DNA from: JBMYYE01 sp049609065
GTDB taxonomy: Bacteria > Pseudomonadota > Alphaproteobacteria > Rhodobacterales > Rhodobacteraceae
Length of the DNA stretch: 21,402 bases
Assembly: GCA_049609065.1 (NCBI GenBank)
Contig: JBMYYE010000032.1
Coordinates: 1-21,402 of the forward strand
Reading direction: 5' to 3'
This document shows, one piece after another, positions 1 through 7,013 of the stretch. The translations under genes were made by a program, and so were the position numbers. The notes under the pieces were generated by a model. It was not told the origin of the DNA. It did not search any database and worked only from the letters and a program-made list of their open reading frames with translations. The stretch's first letter is position 1. Each line of letters begins with the position of its first letter.

Positions 1-98
1 TTGATGTCTAGGCCATATTCCATCAATGCCTCTTCGGGGGCATCGGAGACTTCGGAGACAAATTCGCTAAGGGCGGCGGTTGGGATATTGTTGCGCAT
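1..98 (-). CDS. Partial CDS, N-terminus only (possibly OsmC-like)
   Basis: An open frame starts at an ATG (complement of 96-98) and runs off the left edge, giving 32 residues that begin MRNNIPTAALSEF and end MEYGLDI. An AAGGA ribosome-binding sequence overlaps the stop codon of the upstream gene (TAAGGA), with normal spacing to the ATG, so the gene is probably co-transcribed with the PLP enzyme before it. The N-terminus reminds me of short leaders of OsmC-family peroxide-reducing proteins, but no motif is visible in so short a piece. The reading frame and start are well supported; the family is a guess. Confidence 0.6.
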   Translation of the reverse strand, partial: MRNNIPTAALSEFVSEVSDAPEEALMEYGLDI

Positions 99-109
99 AA
101 AAGGGATCC

Positions 110-1411
110 TTATTTTGAATAGATGGCGCTAAGGGCGCGGTCAAAGTCGGCGATTAAATCGGCGGCGTCTTCAATCCCGACGGAAAGGCGCACGCAGCCA
201 GGGTCGATCCCGATATCGGCACGTTGACGGGATGTGAACGTGGCTTGTGACGTATTAAACGGCAGGCTGATAAGGCTTTCGACCCCGCCAAGGCTTGTGG
301 CTTGTTTTGGGATATTCAGGGCCTCGACCAAACGGAGTGCGGCGTCATCCCCCCCTTCGATCACAAATGTGATATTGCCCATGCCATTTTTCAAAAGCCG
401 CTTGGCGGTGTCGTAGTCGGGATGGCTTTTAAGAAACGGATAGAAAACCGTTTTTACTTTGGGGTGGCTTTCCAAAAAATGCGCCAATGCGGTGGCGCTT
501 TCTTCATGTGCACGCATCCGAACCGCAAGGGTTTTGAGCCCGCGTTCCAGCAAAAAACAAGCATGTGGATCAAGGGATCCGCCATAGTTTAGAAGCCGTG
601 GCCAGATCATATCAATGAGCTTGCGCGGCCCTGCAGCCACACCCGCAATCAGGTCGCTATGGCCGTTGAGGTATTTTGAAGCAGAGTGAATAACCACATC
701 AACCCCGTGACCCAAACAACGCATCGCCACAGGTGGTGCGAAGGTGGCATCCACCACCAAGCGCACGTTGCGACGTTTGGCAATTTCCACCAGCCGTGGA
801 ATGTCGATGACTTTCAAAAGCGGATTTGTGATGGCTTCGAAATACATCAATTGTGTGTTGGGCAAAATGGCGGCTTCGATGGCGTCAAAATCATAGGAAT
901 CGACCAAAGTGCTGGACATGCCAAGGGTTGGGAATTCTTGATTGAACAGGTTGAAAGTCCCGCCATAGAGATCGCTAGAGGCGACCACATGGGCGCCTTT
1001 ATCCATGAGGGCGAGGACCGTGCTGGTGATTGCGGCCATGCCTGAGCTAAAGACAATGGCTGATTCCGCGCCTTCAAGTGCCGCGAGCTTTTCTTGCACC
1101 GCCCATTGGGACGGATTTCCGTAGCGTGAATAAATGAACCGGTCACGCGCGAACCCGTCTTCGACGGATGAATACTGATCCTCATTGAGCACAAAGGTTG
1201 AGGCTTGATAAATGGGGGTGCCAACCGCACCTGTGCGTGGGTCGTCATGGGTTCCCGCATGAACGGCCGTTGTTGACGGGCCTGTGCCCAAATGGGGATG
1301 GGTTGCTAGAAAAGGGCCTGATGCCCGTTTGCGATCGAGGGTATTTAGCCAGCCTTCACCAGTGCGTGAAGGGGCTTGGCTTTGGCTGTCGCCTAGGATT
1401 GTTTTCGTCAT
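110..1411 (-). CDS. PLP-dependent Cys/Met metabolism (trans-sulfuration family) enzyme
   Basis: This 433-residue protein belongs to the cystathionine gamma-synthase/beta-lyase/methionine gamma-lyase fold. Visible family features are YSRYGNP (94-100), the FSSGMAA cofactor loop (121-127), the active-site Tyr149 in DLYGG, the pyridine-binding Asp221 in VVDATFAPP and the Schiff-base Lys246 in SASKYLNGH. About 45 residues precede the usual family start. The residue after the LYG motif is Gly151, where methionine gamma-lyases have the substrate-specific Cys, and the usual VDNTYATP reads VDATFAPP. It is therefore probably not a second methionine gamma-lyase; cystathionine or O-acyl-homoserine substrates, or a beta-lyase role, are possible. 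The ATG has GGAG 6 bases upstream. It lies 51 bases after megL on the same strand, probably in one operon. The family is certain, the substrate is not. Confidence 0.9.
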   Translation of the reverse strand: MTKTILGDSQSQAPSRTGEGWLNTLDRKRASGPFLATHPHLGTGPSTTAVHAGTHDDPRTGAVGTPIYQASTFVLNEDQYSSVEDGFARDRFIYSRYGNPSQWAVQEKLAALEGAESAIVFSSGMAAITSTVLALMDKGAHVVASSDLYGGTFNLFNQEFPTLGMSSTLVDSYDFDAIEAAILPNTQLMYFEAITNPLLKVIDIPRLVEIAKRRNVRLVVDATFAPPVAMRCLGHGVDVVIHSASKYLNGHSDLIAGVAAGPRKLIDMIWPRLLNYGGSLDPHACFLLERGLKTLAVRMRAHEESATALAHFLESHPKVKTVFYPFLKSHPDYDTAKRLLKNGMGNITFVIEGGDDAALRLVEALNIPKQATSLGGVESLISLPFNTSQATFTSRQRADIGIDPGCVRLSVGIEDAADLIADFDRALSAIYSK

Positions 1412-1462
1412 GTTTCGCTCCGAAATGAGAGGGGTTTGGGGGCGCAGTTTTGTGAAGGAGGC

Positions 1463-2665
1463 TTAGGCGGCGTCCATGTTATGTCCGCGTAGCGCGGCAT
1501 TTAAGTCCGCAATGATGTCATGCACGCCCTCAAGTCCGACCGATAGGCGCACGAGGCCTTCGGCAATGCCGTGTTCAGCCCGCTCTTCGGGGCTATAGGT
1601 TGAATGGGTCATGCTCGCAGGGTGCTGGATGAGGCTTTCCGCATCTCCTAAACTCACGGCGCGCTGCACAAGCTTTAAGCGGTTCATGACCGCAATGCCG
1701 CCTGCCTTGCCGCCTTTGACTTCAAAGGGGATCATGCCGCCAAAAGCCGACATCTGACGCTGTGCAAGTTCGCTTTGCGTGAAACTATCAAGGCCAGGAT
1801 AGGAGACGTTGAGCACAGCAGGGTGGCTTTCTAACGCTTGGGCGACCAAAAGCGCGGATTGGCAGTGACGCTCAACGCGCAGTTCTAGCGTTTTAATCCC
1901 ACGCAGCAAAAGCATCGCCGTCATTGGCGACATTACAGCGCCCGTCATATCCTTGAGACCAACAAGGCGAATTTGGCTGATGTCTTCCTTTGAGCCAACC
2001 ACAAGGCCCGCCACAACATCCCCATGGCCGCTCAGGAATTTGGTGGCGGAATGGACGACGATATCTGCGCCATGTTCAATTGGACGAGTGATCACAGGCG
2101 TGGCATAGGTGTTATCCACGACGACTTTGGCCCCAACGCGATGTGCAATTTCAGACACGGCCGCAATATCAACCAAACGGTTGTTGGGATTGGCGGGCGT
2201 TTCGAAATAGACGATTTTGGTGTTCGCGCTGATTTTATCCGCAACATTTTGCGGGTCTGTCATGTCCACCAAGGTGACATGGATGCCCATCCGCGGCAGC
2301 CCATGGGTCATAAACGCAAATGTACATCCGTAGAGTGTTTTATCAATGATGACTTCGTCACCCGCTTTGAGGAAAGACCAGAGGGTTGATGTGATTGCCC
2401 CCATGCCAGAGGCGGCGCATAAACCGGCTTCGGCGCCTTCTAAATTGGCGATCCGTTGTTCGAGGTGATCCAAGGTCGGGTTGGAGATGCGGGAATAAAA
2501 ATGCCCTTCTTTTTCACCTGCGAACATCTGTCCACCGCTTTCGGCGGTATCAAACGTAAATGTGGATGTCATATAAATAGGTGGATTTAAGGCCCCTTGA
2601 TGGGACTGGGCATCATAGCCGTGATGGATCGCGCGTGTGGAAAAGTCGTGGTCGCTTGATTTCAT
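1463..2665 (-). CDS. megL: Methionine gamma-lyase
   Basis: This 400-residue cytoplasmic PLP enzyme should convert L-methionine to methanethiol, 2-oxobutyrate and ammonia. It has YSRISNP (57-63), the AASGMGAI cofactor loop (84-91), Tyr112 and Cys114 in TLYGCTFAF, Asp184 in VVDNTYATP, the PLP lysine Lys209 in SATKFLSGH, and the LKDM segment with Lys238-Asp239. These match, with an offset of two, Tyr114, Cys116, Asp186, Lys211 and Lys240-Asp241-Met242 of the Pseudomonas putida enzyme. The Cys and the Lys-Asp pair separate this enzyme from cystathionine synthases and lyases. The ATG has GAGGG 6-8 bases upstream. It is divergent from an Lrp-type regulator, the same layout as mdeA/mdeR in Pseudomonas, and is followed by a paralogous PLP enzyme. 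Methionine-inducible control by the neighbour is an inference. Confidence 0.93.
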   Translation of the reverse strand: MKSSDHDFSTRAIHHGYDAQSHQGALNPPIYMTSTFTFDTAESGGQMFAGEKEGHFYSRISNPTLDHLEQRIANLEGAEAGLCAASGMGAITSTLWSFLKAGDEVIIDKTLYGCTFAFMTHGLPRMGIHVTLVDMTDPQNVADKISANTKIVYFETPANPNNRLVDIAAVSEIAHRVGAKVVVDNTYATPVITRPIEHGADIVVHSATKFLSGHGDVVAGLVVGSKEDISQIRLVGLKDMTGAVMSPMTAMLLLRGIKTLELRVERHCQSALLVAQALESHPAVLNVSYPGLDSFTQSELAQRQMSAFGGMIPFEVKGGKAGGIAVMNRLKLVQRAVSLGDAESLIQHPASMTHSTYSPEERAEHGIAEGLVRLSVGLEGVHDIIADLNAALRGHNMDAA

Positions 2666-2749
2666 TGTGGTTCCCTCGATTCTATAGGGGAACTATGTGC
2701 TATGCCTTTGGGTTATATCTTGCTAAGTTGTGTCTAAAATTGATTATTA

Positions 2750-2766
2750 TTGGAATATTATGCCAA
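2750..2766. promoter_or_regulatory. Candidate Lrp-type operator palindrome
   Basis: The 17-base sequence TTGGAATATTATGCCAA is a near-perfect palindrome of form TTGG-N-ATA-N-TAT-N-CCAA. It has an AT-rich centre, as Lrp/AsnC operators do, lies in the megL-lrp divergent gap and overlaps the probable lrp ATG at 2760. Binding there could repress the regulator's own translation start and promoter while acting on megL. The palindrome is seen directly; its function is inferred from position. Confidence 0.5.
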
Positions 2767-3230
2767 AAAATGCGAAAATAGATGACACTGATCGAAAGAT
2801 CCTTCGTGCATTGCAGGCCAATGGCCGGATGAGCAATCTTGATTTGGCGGAGGCTGTCAATTTATCACCTTCGCCATGCTTGCGGCGCTTGAAACTCCTT
2901 GAGCAGGCTGGTGTAATTTCCGGTTACAGCGCTGAGGTTGACGCCCAAGCCTACGGCTTACCCGTCACGGTTATGGTGCGTATTAGCCTTGAAAAGCACA
3001 CCAAAGAAATCGTGGATCATTTTGAAAGACAGATGAAAAACATCCCGGAAGTCTTGGAATGTTTTGTGATGACGGGTCTGTCGGATTATCTGTTGCGGGT
3101 CGTTGTGCGTGACCTTGAAGGCTATGAACAGTTTGTGCGCGAACGTCTCCATCCAATTGGCGGCATCAGTTCCATCGATACAAGTTTTGTTTATGGTGTG
3201 GTGAAGCGCACCCACGTGTTTCCCGAATAG
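2760..3230 (+). CDS. Lrp/AsnC family transcriptional regulator
   Basis: This 156-residue regulator has an N-terminal winged helix-turn-helix (about residues 6-55: IDDTDRKILRALQ, then LDLAEAVNLSPSPCLRRLKLLEQAGVI) and a C-terminal RAM/AsnC ligand-binding and oligomerisation domain (about 65-150, including FVMTGLSDYLLRVVV). I prefer the ATG at 2760 because the family usually begins just before IDxxDRKIL; an in-frame GTG at 2730 would add ten residues, and neither start has a strong ribosome-binding site. It is divergent from megL, so it is probably a methionine- or amino-acid-responsive activator of that gene, comparable to MdeR. A 6-base-pair inverted repeat (3218-3223 with 3230-3235) covers the stop codon but has no T tract. 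The family is sure; the target is inferred from position. Confidence 0.92.
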   Translation: MPKNAKIDDTDRKILRALQANGRMSNLDLAEAVNLSPSPCLRRLKLLEQAGVISGYSAEVDAQAYGLPVTVMVRISLEKHTKEIVDHFERQMKNIPEVLECFVMTGLSDYLLRVVVRDLEGYEQFVRERLHPIGGISSIDTSFVYGVVKRTHVFPE

Positions 3231-3269
3231 GAAACCTTGGTGGCTCTGCGCTGTGGTTGTGTTTCGCGA

Positions 3270-4082
3270 TTAGAAATCTATCGTCACGTTGGGCAGTTTC
3301 AAAGATGTGATGAGATCCCGGAGCTCTTGGCGGGCCGCGACGTTGGAAATGTTCATTTGCCCAACAACCCCCACATCCCGAAGATCAAGGAGCGTGAGGC
3401 CACGTGGAAACAATTCACGGAAAATAACCCGTTCGTTAAACCCAGGAGCCACGCGAAAGCCAATCCGCTTTGACAAGTTTTGCAACGCTTGGCCCATTTT
3501 TTGTTTGTTGTGCATATTTTGGGCCTGTAGGCGATTGCGGATCACCACCCAATCAATAGGCGGTAGGCCTGCGGTTGCGCGCAGCTGGCGCGCGCTCCAG
3601 ACCATTTCTGAATAAACAGATGGGCCGAGGATTTTGTCGGTTGTCGAATCCACATGCGCCAGAAGGTCAAAATCAATGAAGCTGTCATTGAGAGGGGTGA
3701 CCAATGTATCCGCCAAAGAGTGCGCGACTTGGCTCAAGCGGGTGTGCGAACCTGGGCAGTCGATGAGGATGAAATCATTATTGGGTTCAAGTGCCGTGAC
3801 CGCAGCGGAAAGGCGGCGATCATAGATGTTTTCACCTTCGCTTAGAGTTTCTGGATCCACTTCAGGCAAACCATGATATTCAATCATAGGAAGAGTGACG
3901 CCGTGTTCTTCACAGTAGCGGGTGCGGTTATGAATGTAGCGGCCAAAGGTGCTTTGCCGCAGATCAAGATCAAGGGCACCGACTTTGTGACCCATGCGCG
4001 CGAGCGCCGTGGCAATATGCATCGATGTGGTGGATTTTCCGGATCCGCCTTTTTCATTTCCGACGACGATAATATGTGCCAA
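3270..4082 (-). CDS. mipZ: MipZ, ParA-like ATPase for division-site placement
   Basis: This 270-residue MinD/ParA-superfamily ATPase should form bipolar gradients by binding ParB and DNA, and inhibit FtsZ away from midcell. It begins AHIIVVGNEKGGSGKSTTS with a deviant Walker A (Lys11, Lys16), followed by the LDLDLRQ switch with Asp38 and Asp40, then FILIDCPG (Walker B) and VTPLNDSFIDFDLL. DWVVIRNRL, RIGFRVAPGF and ERVIFRELFPRGLTLLDL are typical of MipZ rather than of partitioning ParA. The start is a TTG, with GAGG 8 bases upstream. No ATG or GTG lies between it and the upstream in-frame TAG, and the Walker A follows within ten residues. It stands alone between an lrp gene (convergent, 39-base gap) and a ceramidase gene, as in relatives where mipZ is unlinked to parAB. 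Confidence 0.95.
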   Translation of the reverse strand: MAHIIVVGNEKGGSGKSTTSMHIATALARMGHKVGALDLDLRQSTFGRYIHNRTRYCEEHGVTLPMIEYHGLPEVDPETLSEGENIYDRRLSAAVTALEPNNDFILIDCPGSHTRLSQVAHSLADTLVTPLNDSFIDFDLLAHVDSTTDKILGPSVYSEMVWSARQLRATAGLPPIDWVVIRNRLQAQNMHNKQKMGQALQNLSKRIGFRVAPGFNERVIFRELFPRGLTLLDLRDVGVVGQMNISNVAARQELRDLITSLKLPNVTIDF

Positions 4083-4157
4083 CTCTTGAACCTCAACGTG
4101 TAGTTTTCTCGGGTAAATCTAACCTATTTTTCCAAAAGTGAAAGGCGCAAATCGCGA

Positions 4158-4847
4158 TTAAAGAGGTGCGGTTTTCTGGGGAGTAGGAAAATAGCGGATA
4201 AGGGCGCGCAAAAGCAGATAGATCATCAGGCCATTTAAGAGGTGCCAGATGAAATGGCTCCCAATTGGGGTGGTTGTGCAAATGTTAAGATCAATACTGC
4301 GCGCAATGAGAGAGACAAAAAACGTAACACAGGCGAGGCCAATCATGTGCCGTGCAGGTGATTTTTTAATATAGCTCAAGCCTGCAAAGATGCCCAACGC
4401 AATGATTGCAGGGGCATATTGCAACGACCCGTTAAAAGCGGTTTCGGCATGGGCATGGGTATGTGATGTGGTCACATCGCCTGAGGTGAAGTAGAAAACG
4501 AGGCCCGTGATGGTGATCGCGATGGCGCTGATGCGGGCAAAGCGGATGATGTTTTCATCCACGGAACGGTAAATGATGGCCAAGACAAACAAGGCCACAA
4601 ATGACCAAATTGGAACAACGTCTAGCAGTTCCGCCCAAGGGGTGGCAAAGGTGTGAAAAAGGAAAGACCCGATCCCAATGCTCGCGGCCAAAGCAATTAA
4701 GATATATTCAACAAAAGTGCCCGATTTTTGACGCTGCAAAAGGCGCCACGCAAAATAAGCGGCCAAGATGAAGGAGAGGTTGCTTACGGCATTGAGAGGC
4801 TCATTCCAAAATCCAAATGCAGTGCGCTCACAATATAGATCGATCAT
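4158..4847 (-). CDS. Ceramidase-family integral membrane hydrolase (CREST superfamily)
   Basis: This 229-residue protein has about seven hydrophobic segments and opens with DLYCERTAFGFWNEPLNAVSN, a typical start for the alkaline ceramidase family. The zinc-hydrolase residues are all present with canonical spacing: Ser61 and His65 (SFLFH), Asp76 eleven residues on, and His198/His202 (HFIWH). Human ACER3 has Ser77, His81, Asp92, His217 and His221. The predicted reaction is amide hydrolysis of a ceramide or related N-acyl lipid in the membrane. A His-rich loop, SHTHAHAE (128-135), lies between middle segments. The ATG has no obvious Shine-Dalgarno sequence. The gene follows the rpmE terminator, so it probably has its own promoter, and mipZ lies 75 bases downstream. 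The family is well supported; the true lipid substrate is unknown. Confidence 0.9.
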   Translation of the reverse strand: MIDLYCERTAFGFWNEPLNAVSNLSFILAAYFAWRLLQRQKSGTFVEYILIALAASIGIGSFLFHTFATPWAELLDVVPIWSFVALFVLAIIYRSVDENIIRFARISAIAITITGLVFYFTSGDVTTSHTHAHAETAFNGSLQYAPAIIALGIFAGLSYIKKSPARHMIGLACVTFFVSLIARSIDLNICTTTPIGSHFIWHLLNGLMIYLLLRALIRYFPTPQKTAPL

Positions 4848-4877
4848 TTGTTATGCTTTTGGAACAGTAAGAGATAT

Positions 4878-4906
4878 AAAAAAACCCGCGATATGCGCGG
4901 GTTTTT
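4878..4906 (-). terminator. Rho-independent terminator of the ribosomal operon
   Basis: CCCGCG (4885-4890) pairs with CGCGGG (4896-4901), flanked by seven A and five T, so it works on either strand. Read leftward it is a strong hairpin with a T run just after rpmE, ending the ffh-to-rpmE transcript before the ceramidase gene. Confidence 0.9.
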
Positions 4907-4923
4907 GAAAACTGTGAGTAAGC

Positions 4924-5145
4924 TTAGAAGCCGAACCCATCGTATTTGTTTTTAAACTTGGATACGCGTCCGCCGGTATCCATAAGTTTGGCGTTGCCGC
5001 CGTTCCATGCTGGGTGCGCAGATGGATCAATATCAAGCGCCAATGTGTCGCCTTCTTTGCCATATGTGGAGCGCATTTTCACGATGGAGCCATCTGTCAT
5101 TTTGACGTCGATGAAGTGATAATCGGGATGGATGTCTTTTCTCAT
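4924..5145 (-). CDS. rpmE: 50S ribosomal protein L31
   Basis: This 73-residue protein starts MRKDIHPDYHFIDVKMTDG and contains DIDPSAHPAWNG and RVSKFKNKY, the conserved bL31 segments. It has no cysteine, so it is the non-zinc (C-minus) form. The length is normal for alphaproteobacterial L31. The ATG has AAGGA about 9 bases upstream. It is 11 bases after rplS and is the last gene of the operon before the terminator at 4878-4906. Confidence 0.97.
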   Translation of the reverse strand: MRKDIHPDYHFIDVKMTDGSIVKMRSTYGKEGDTLALDIDPSAHPAWNGGNAKLMDTGGRVSKFKNKYDGFGF

Positions 5146-5156
5146 GGTATCCGTCC

Positions 5157-5531
5157 TTATGCTTTTTTCGGTTTGTAGTTTGTATCTTCAGCAATACGTG
5201 CAGATTTACCGCGACGTGAACGAAGATAGTAAAGTTTCGCACGACGAACGCGACCGCGGCGAACGACTGTGATGCTTTCGATGTTTGTGGAGTGAAGTGG
5301 GAACACACGCTCAACACCTTCACCGAAAGAAATTTTGCGAACTGTAAAAGAGCCAGCAATGCCGTGGCCGTTTTTACGTGAAATACAGACGCCTTCGTAG
5401 TTCTGAACACGGCTACGGGAGCCCTCAGTCACTTTAAAGCCGACGCGGATTGTGTCACCCGCTTTGAAATCTGGAATATCATTGCCAAGAGCAGCAACCT
5501 GCTCGGCTTCCAGTTGTGCGATAAGATCCAT
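5157..5531 (-). CDS. rplS: 50S ribosomal protein L19
   Basis: This 124-residue bL19 protein of the 30S-50S interface begins MDLIAQLEAEQVAAL and carries FKAGDTIRVGFKVTEGSRSRVQNYEGVCI, VERVFPLHS and the basic VRRGRVRRAKLYYLR. The ATG has AGGAG 8 bases upstream. It is preceded by trmD, with a stem-loop in the 51-base gap, and followed by rpmE. Codon use is biased toward favoured codons, as expected for an abundant protein. Confidence 0.98.
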   Translation of the reverse strand: MDLIAQLEAEQVAALGNDIPDFKAGDTIRVGFKVTEGSRSRVQNYEGVCISRKNGHGIAGSFTVRKISFGEGVERVFPLHSTNIESITVVRRGRVRRAKLYYLRSRRGKSARIAEDTNYKPKKA

Positions 5532-5550
5532 CGCGTTTCTCCTAAATTGC

Positions 5551-5568
5551 TCGTGGTTTATTCCACGA
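5551..5568 (-). other. Intercistronic stem-loop between trmD and rplS
   Basis: TCGTGG (5551-5556) and CCACGA (5563-5568) form a perfect 6-base-pair stem around a 6-base loop. No T tract follows on the transcribed strand, so it is more likely an RNA processing or stability element than a terminator. Confidence 0.55.
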
Positions 5569-5582
5569 AGTTAATGACATCC

Positions 5583-6413
5583 TCAGAGCTCTCGGTCTTC
5601 TTCCGGGTCCCTATCATGATCTTCACAATAAGCCCGCCAGAGGTCAGGTCGTCTTTCTTTTGTTAGCCGTTCGGCCATAGCCTGCCGCCAGTCGTCTATT
5701 TTCGCGTGATGCCCAGACAGAAGTATTTCCGGTATCTCACGATCAGCCCAAGTGGCAGGTTTCGTATACTGGGGATGTTCAAGTAGACCATCTGAAAACG
5801 ATTCGTCCTCAGTCGATGCCTGATTCCCTAGAACGCGCGGTATAAGCCGAACCGTCGCATCAATCAAGGCCTGTGCTGCGATCTCTCCGCCCGTTAGGAT
5901 AAAATCCCCCATAGACACTTCTTCGATGTCGAATTCTTCGATCACACGTTCGTCTACGCCTTCAAAGCGGCCGCATAATATGGTCATTCCGTCCGCTTTG
6001 GAAAACCGTTCGGCCATCTCTTGGGTCATGGGTTTTCCGCGCGGCGACATGTAGATAACGGGCCATGCTTTGCGGTCCATTGGTGTGCCGCGGCGGGCTT
6101 TCATCAAAGCTTCGCCAACCACATCGGGACGTAAAACCAACCCCGCGCCACCGCCATAAGGCGTGTCGTCGACGTTTTTGTGTTTGCCTTTGCCAAAGGG
6201 GCGCAGATCAATGGTTTCCATCTGCCATAACCCGTCCTTTAACGCCTTCCCTGTGAGGGATGCTCCCAAAATGCCCGGAAAGGTTTCAGGGAACAGCGTG
6301 ACGATCTTTGCTTTCCAAACCCCATGAAGGTCGGGGCGATCCTCGATCAATGCGCGCGGCTTGAGGCTCTCGGAAATGGAAAGCCGCCCATGGGATTTTT
6401 CATTTGAAGCCAC
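5583..6413 (-). CDS. trmD: tRNA (guanine-N1)-methyltransferase
   Basis: This 276-residue SPOUT-family enzyme methylates G37 of tRNAs using S-adenosylmethionine, preventing +1 frameshifting. The canonical protein begins near KAKIVTLFPETFPG (about residue 34), followed by DDTPYGGGAGLVLRPDV, MSPRGKPM, LCGRFEGVDERV, the MGDFILTGGE knot region and LEHPQYTKP. It starts at a GTG with AAGGA upstream. The 33-residue N-terminal extension (ASNEKSHGRLSISESLKPRA) has no internal alternative start and resembles extensions I know from related Rhodobacterales. It lies between rimM and rplS, the standard operon order. Confidence 0.97.
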   Translation of the reverse strand: MASNEKSHGRLSISESLKPRALIEDRPDLHGVWKAKIVTLFPETFPGILGASLTGKALKDGLWQMETIDLRPFGKGKHKNVDDTPYGGGAGLVLRPDVVGEALMKARRGTPMDRKAWPVIYMSPRGKPMTQEMAERFSKADGMTILCGRFEGVDERVIEEFDIEEVSMGDFILTGGEIAAQALIDATVRLIPRVLGNQASTEDESFSDGLLEHPQYTKPATWADREIPEILLSGHHAKIDDWRQAMAERLTKERRPDLWRAYCEDHDRDPEEDREL

Positions 6414-6436
6414 GTTCTATCCTTCGTTAACTAATG

Positions 6437-6454
6437 CCGCGCCTTTATGCGCGG
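6437..6454 (-). other. Intercistronic stem-loop between rimM and trmD
   Basis: CCGCGC (6437-6442) and GCGCGG (6449-6454) form a perfect 6-base-pair stem with a 6-base loop. No T tract follows on the transcribed strand. It has the same geometry as the stem-loop between trmD and rplS. Confidence 0.55.
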
Positions 6455-6468
6455 GGAACTGGGGTGCC

Positions 6469-6972
6469 TTATAAAAGCCCCTCAGGCGGGTCTGCGATGA
6501 TGCGTTTTGCCTTGAGATCAACCGTCGGTACAGCGTCGCGCGTGAACGGCAGTAAAACCGTTGCACTTCGTCCGCCGCCCATGATTTCCAACAGATCAGA
6601 GGCCCCATGATTGTGCACGGCTTTGACCGTTCCAAGGGAGGTTCCGCCGGTATCTAACACCTCCAACCCAATCAAGTCGGAGTGATAAAACTCATCATCT
6701 GGCAGGTTCGGAAATTGATCCCGATCGACCATCAAGCGCACACCTTTTAGCGCGTCGGCCTCTTCTTTTGTCCGCACACCAGAGAGCTGGGCTGTGAACC
6801 CGTTTTTGGCATGGCCAAGAAGCGTAATTTCAAATTGCCGTGTGCCGTCTTCGGAATAGATCGGGTGATAGGTCGCGATGTCATCTGGCGTCGCACAGAA
6901 GCTTTTGAGGCGCACATCGCCTTTCACGCCAAAGGCACCTGAAATGGCACCAACACAGATACGATCGGTCAT
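6469..6972 (-). CDS. rimM: 16S rRNA processing protein RimM
   Basis: This 167-residue 30S assembly factor binds ribosomal protein S19 and helps mature the 16S 3' domain. It has the N-terminal RimM barrel (ICVGAISGAFGVKGDVRLKSF, residues 5-25) and a C-terminal PRC-barrel domain (about 93-167: DEFYHSDLIGLEVLDTGGTSLGTVKAVHNHGASDLLEI). VLLPFTRDAVPTVDLKAKRIIADPPEGLL is a typical C-terminus. The ATG has GAGGAG upstream. It lies 41 bases after bluB and precedes trmD. Confidence 0.97.
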   Translation of the reverse strand: MTDRICVGAISGAFGVKGDVRLKSFCATPDDIATYHPIYSEDGTRQFEITLLGHAKNGFTAQLSGVRTKEEADALKGVRLMVDRDQFPNLPDDEFYHSDLIGLEVLDTGGTSLGTVKAVHNHGASDLLEIMGGGRSATVLLPFTRDAVPTVDLKAKRIIADPPEGLL

Positions 6973-7013
6973 GTGGACACTCCTCGTGTTGAATGTGATG
7001 GAAATGGGGTCAT

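Noticed and set aside
2666..2749. SAM riboswitch in the megL leader
   Set aside because: The leader is short and AT-rich, and I could not find the paired elements of SAM-I or SAM-II; a protein operator fits better.
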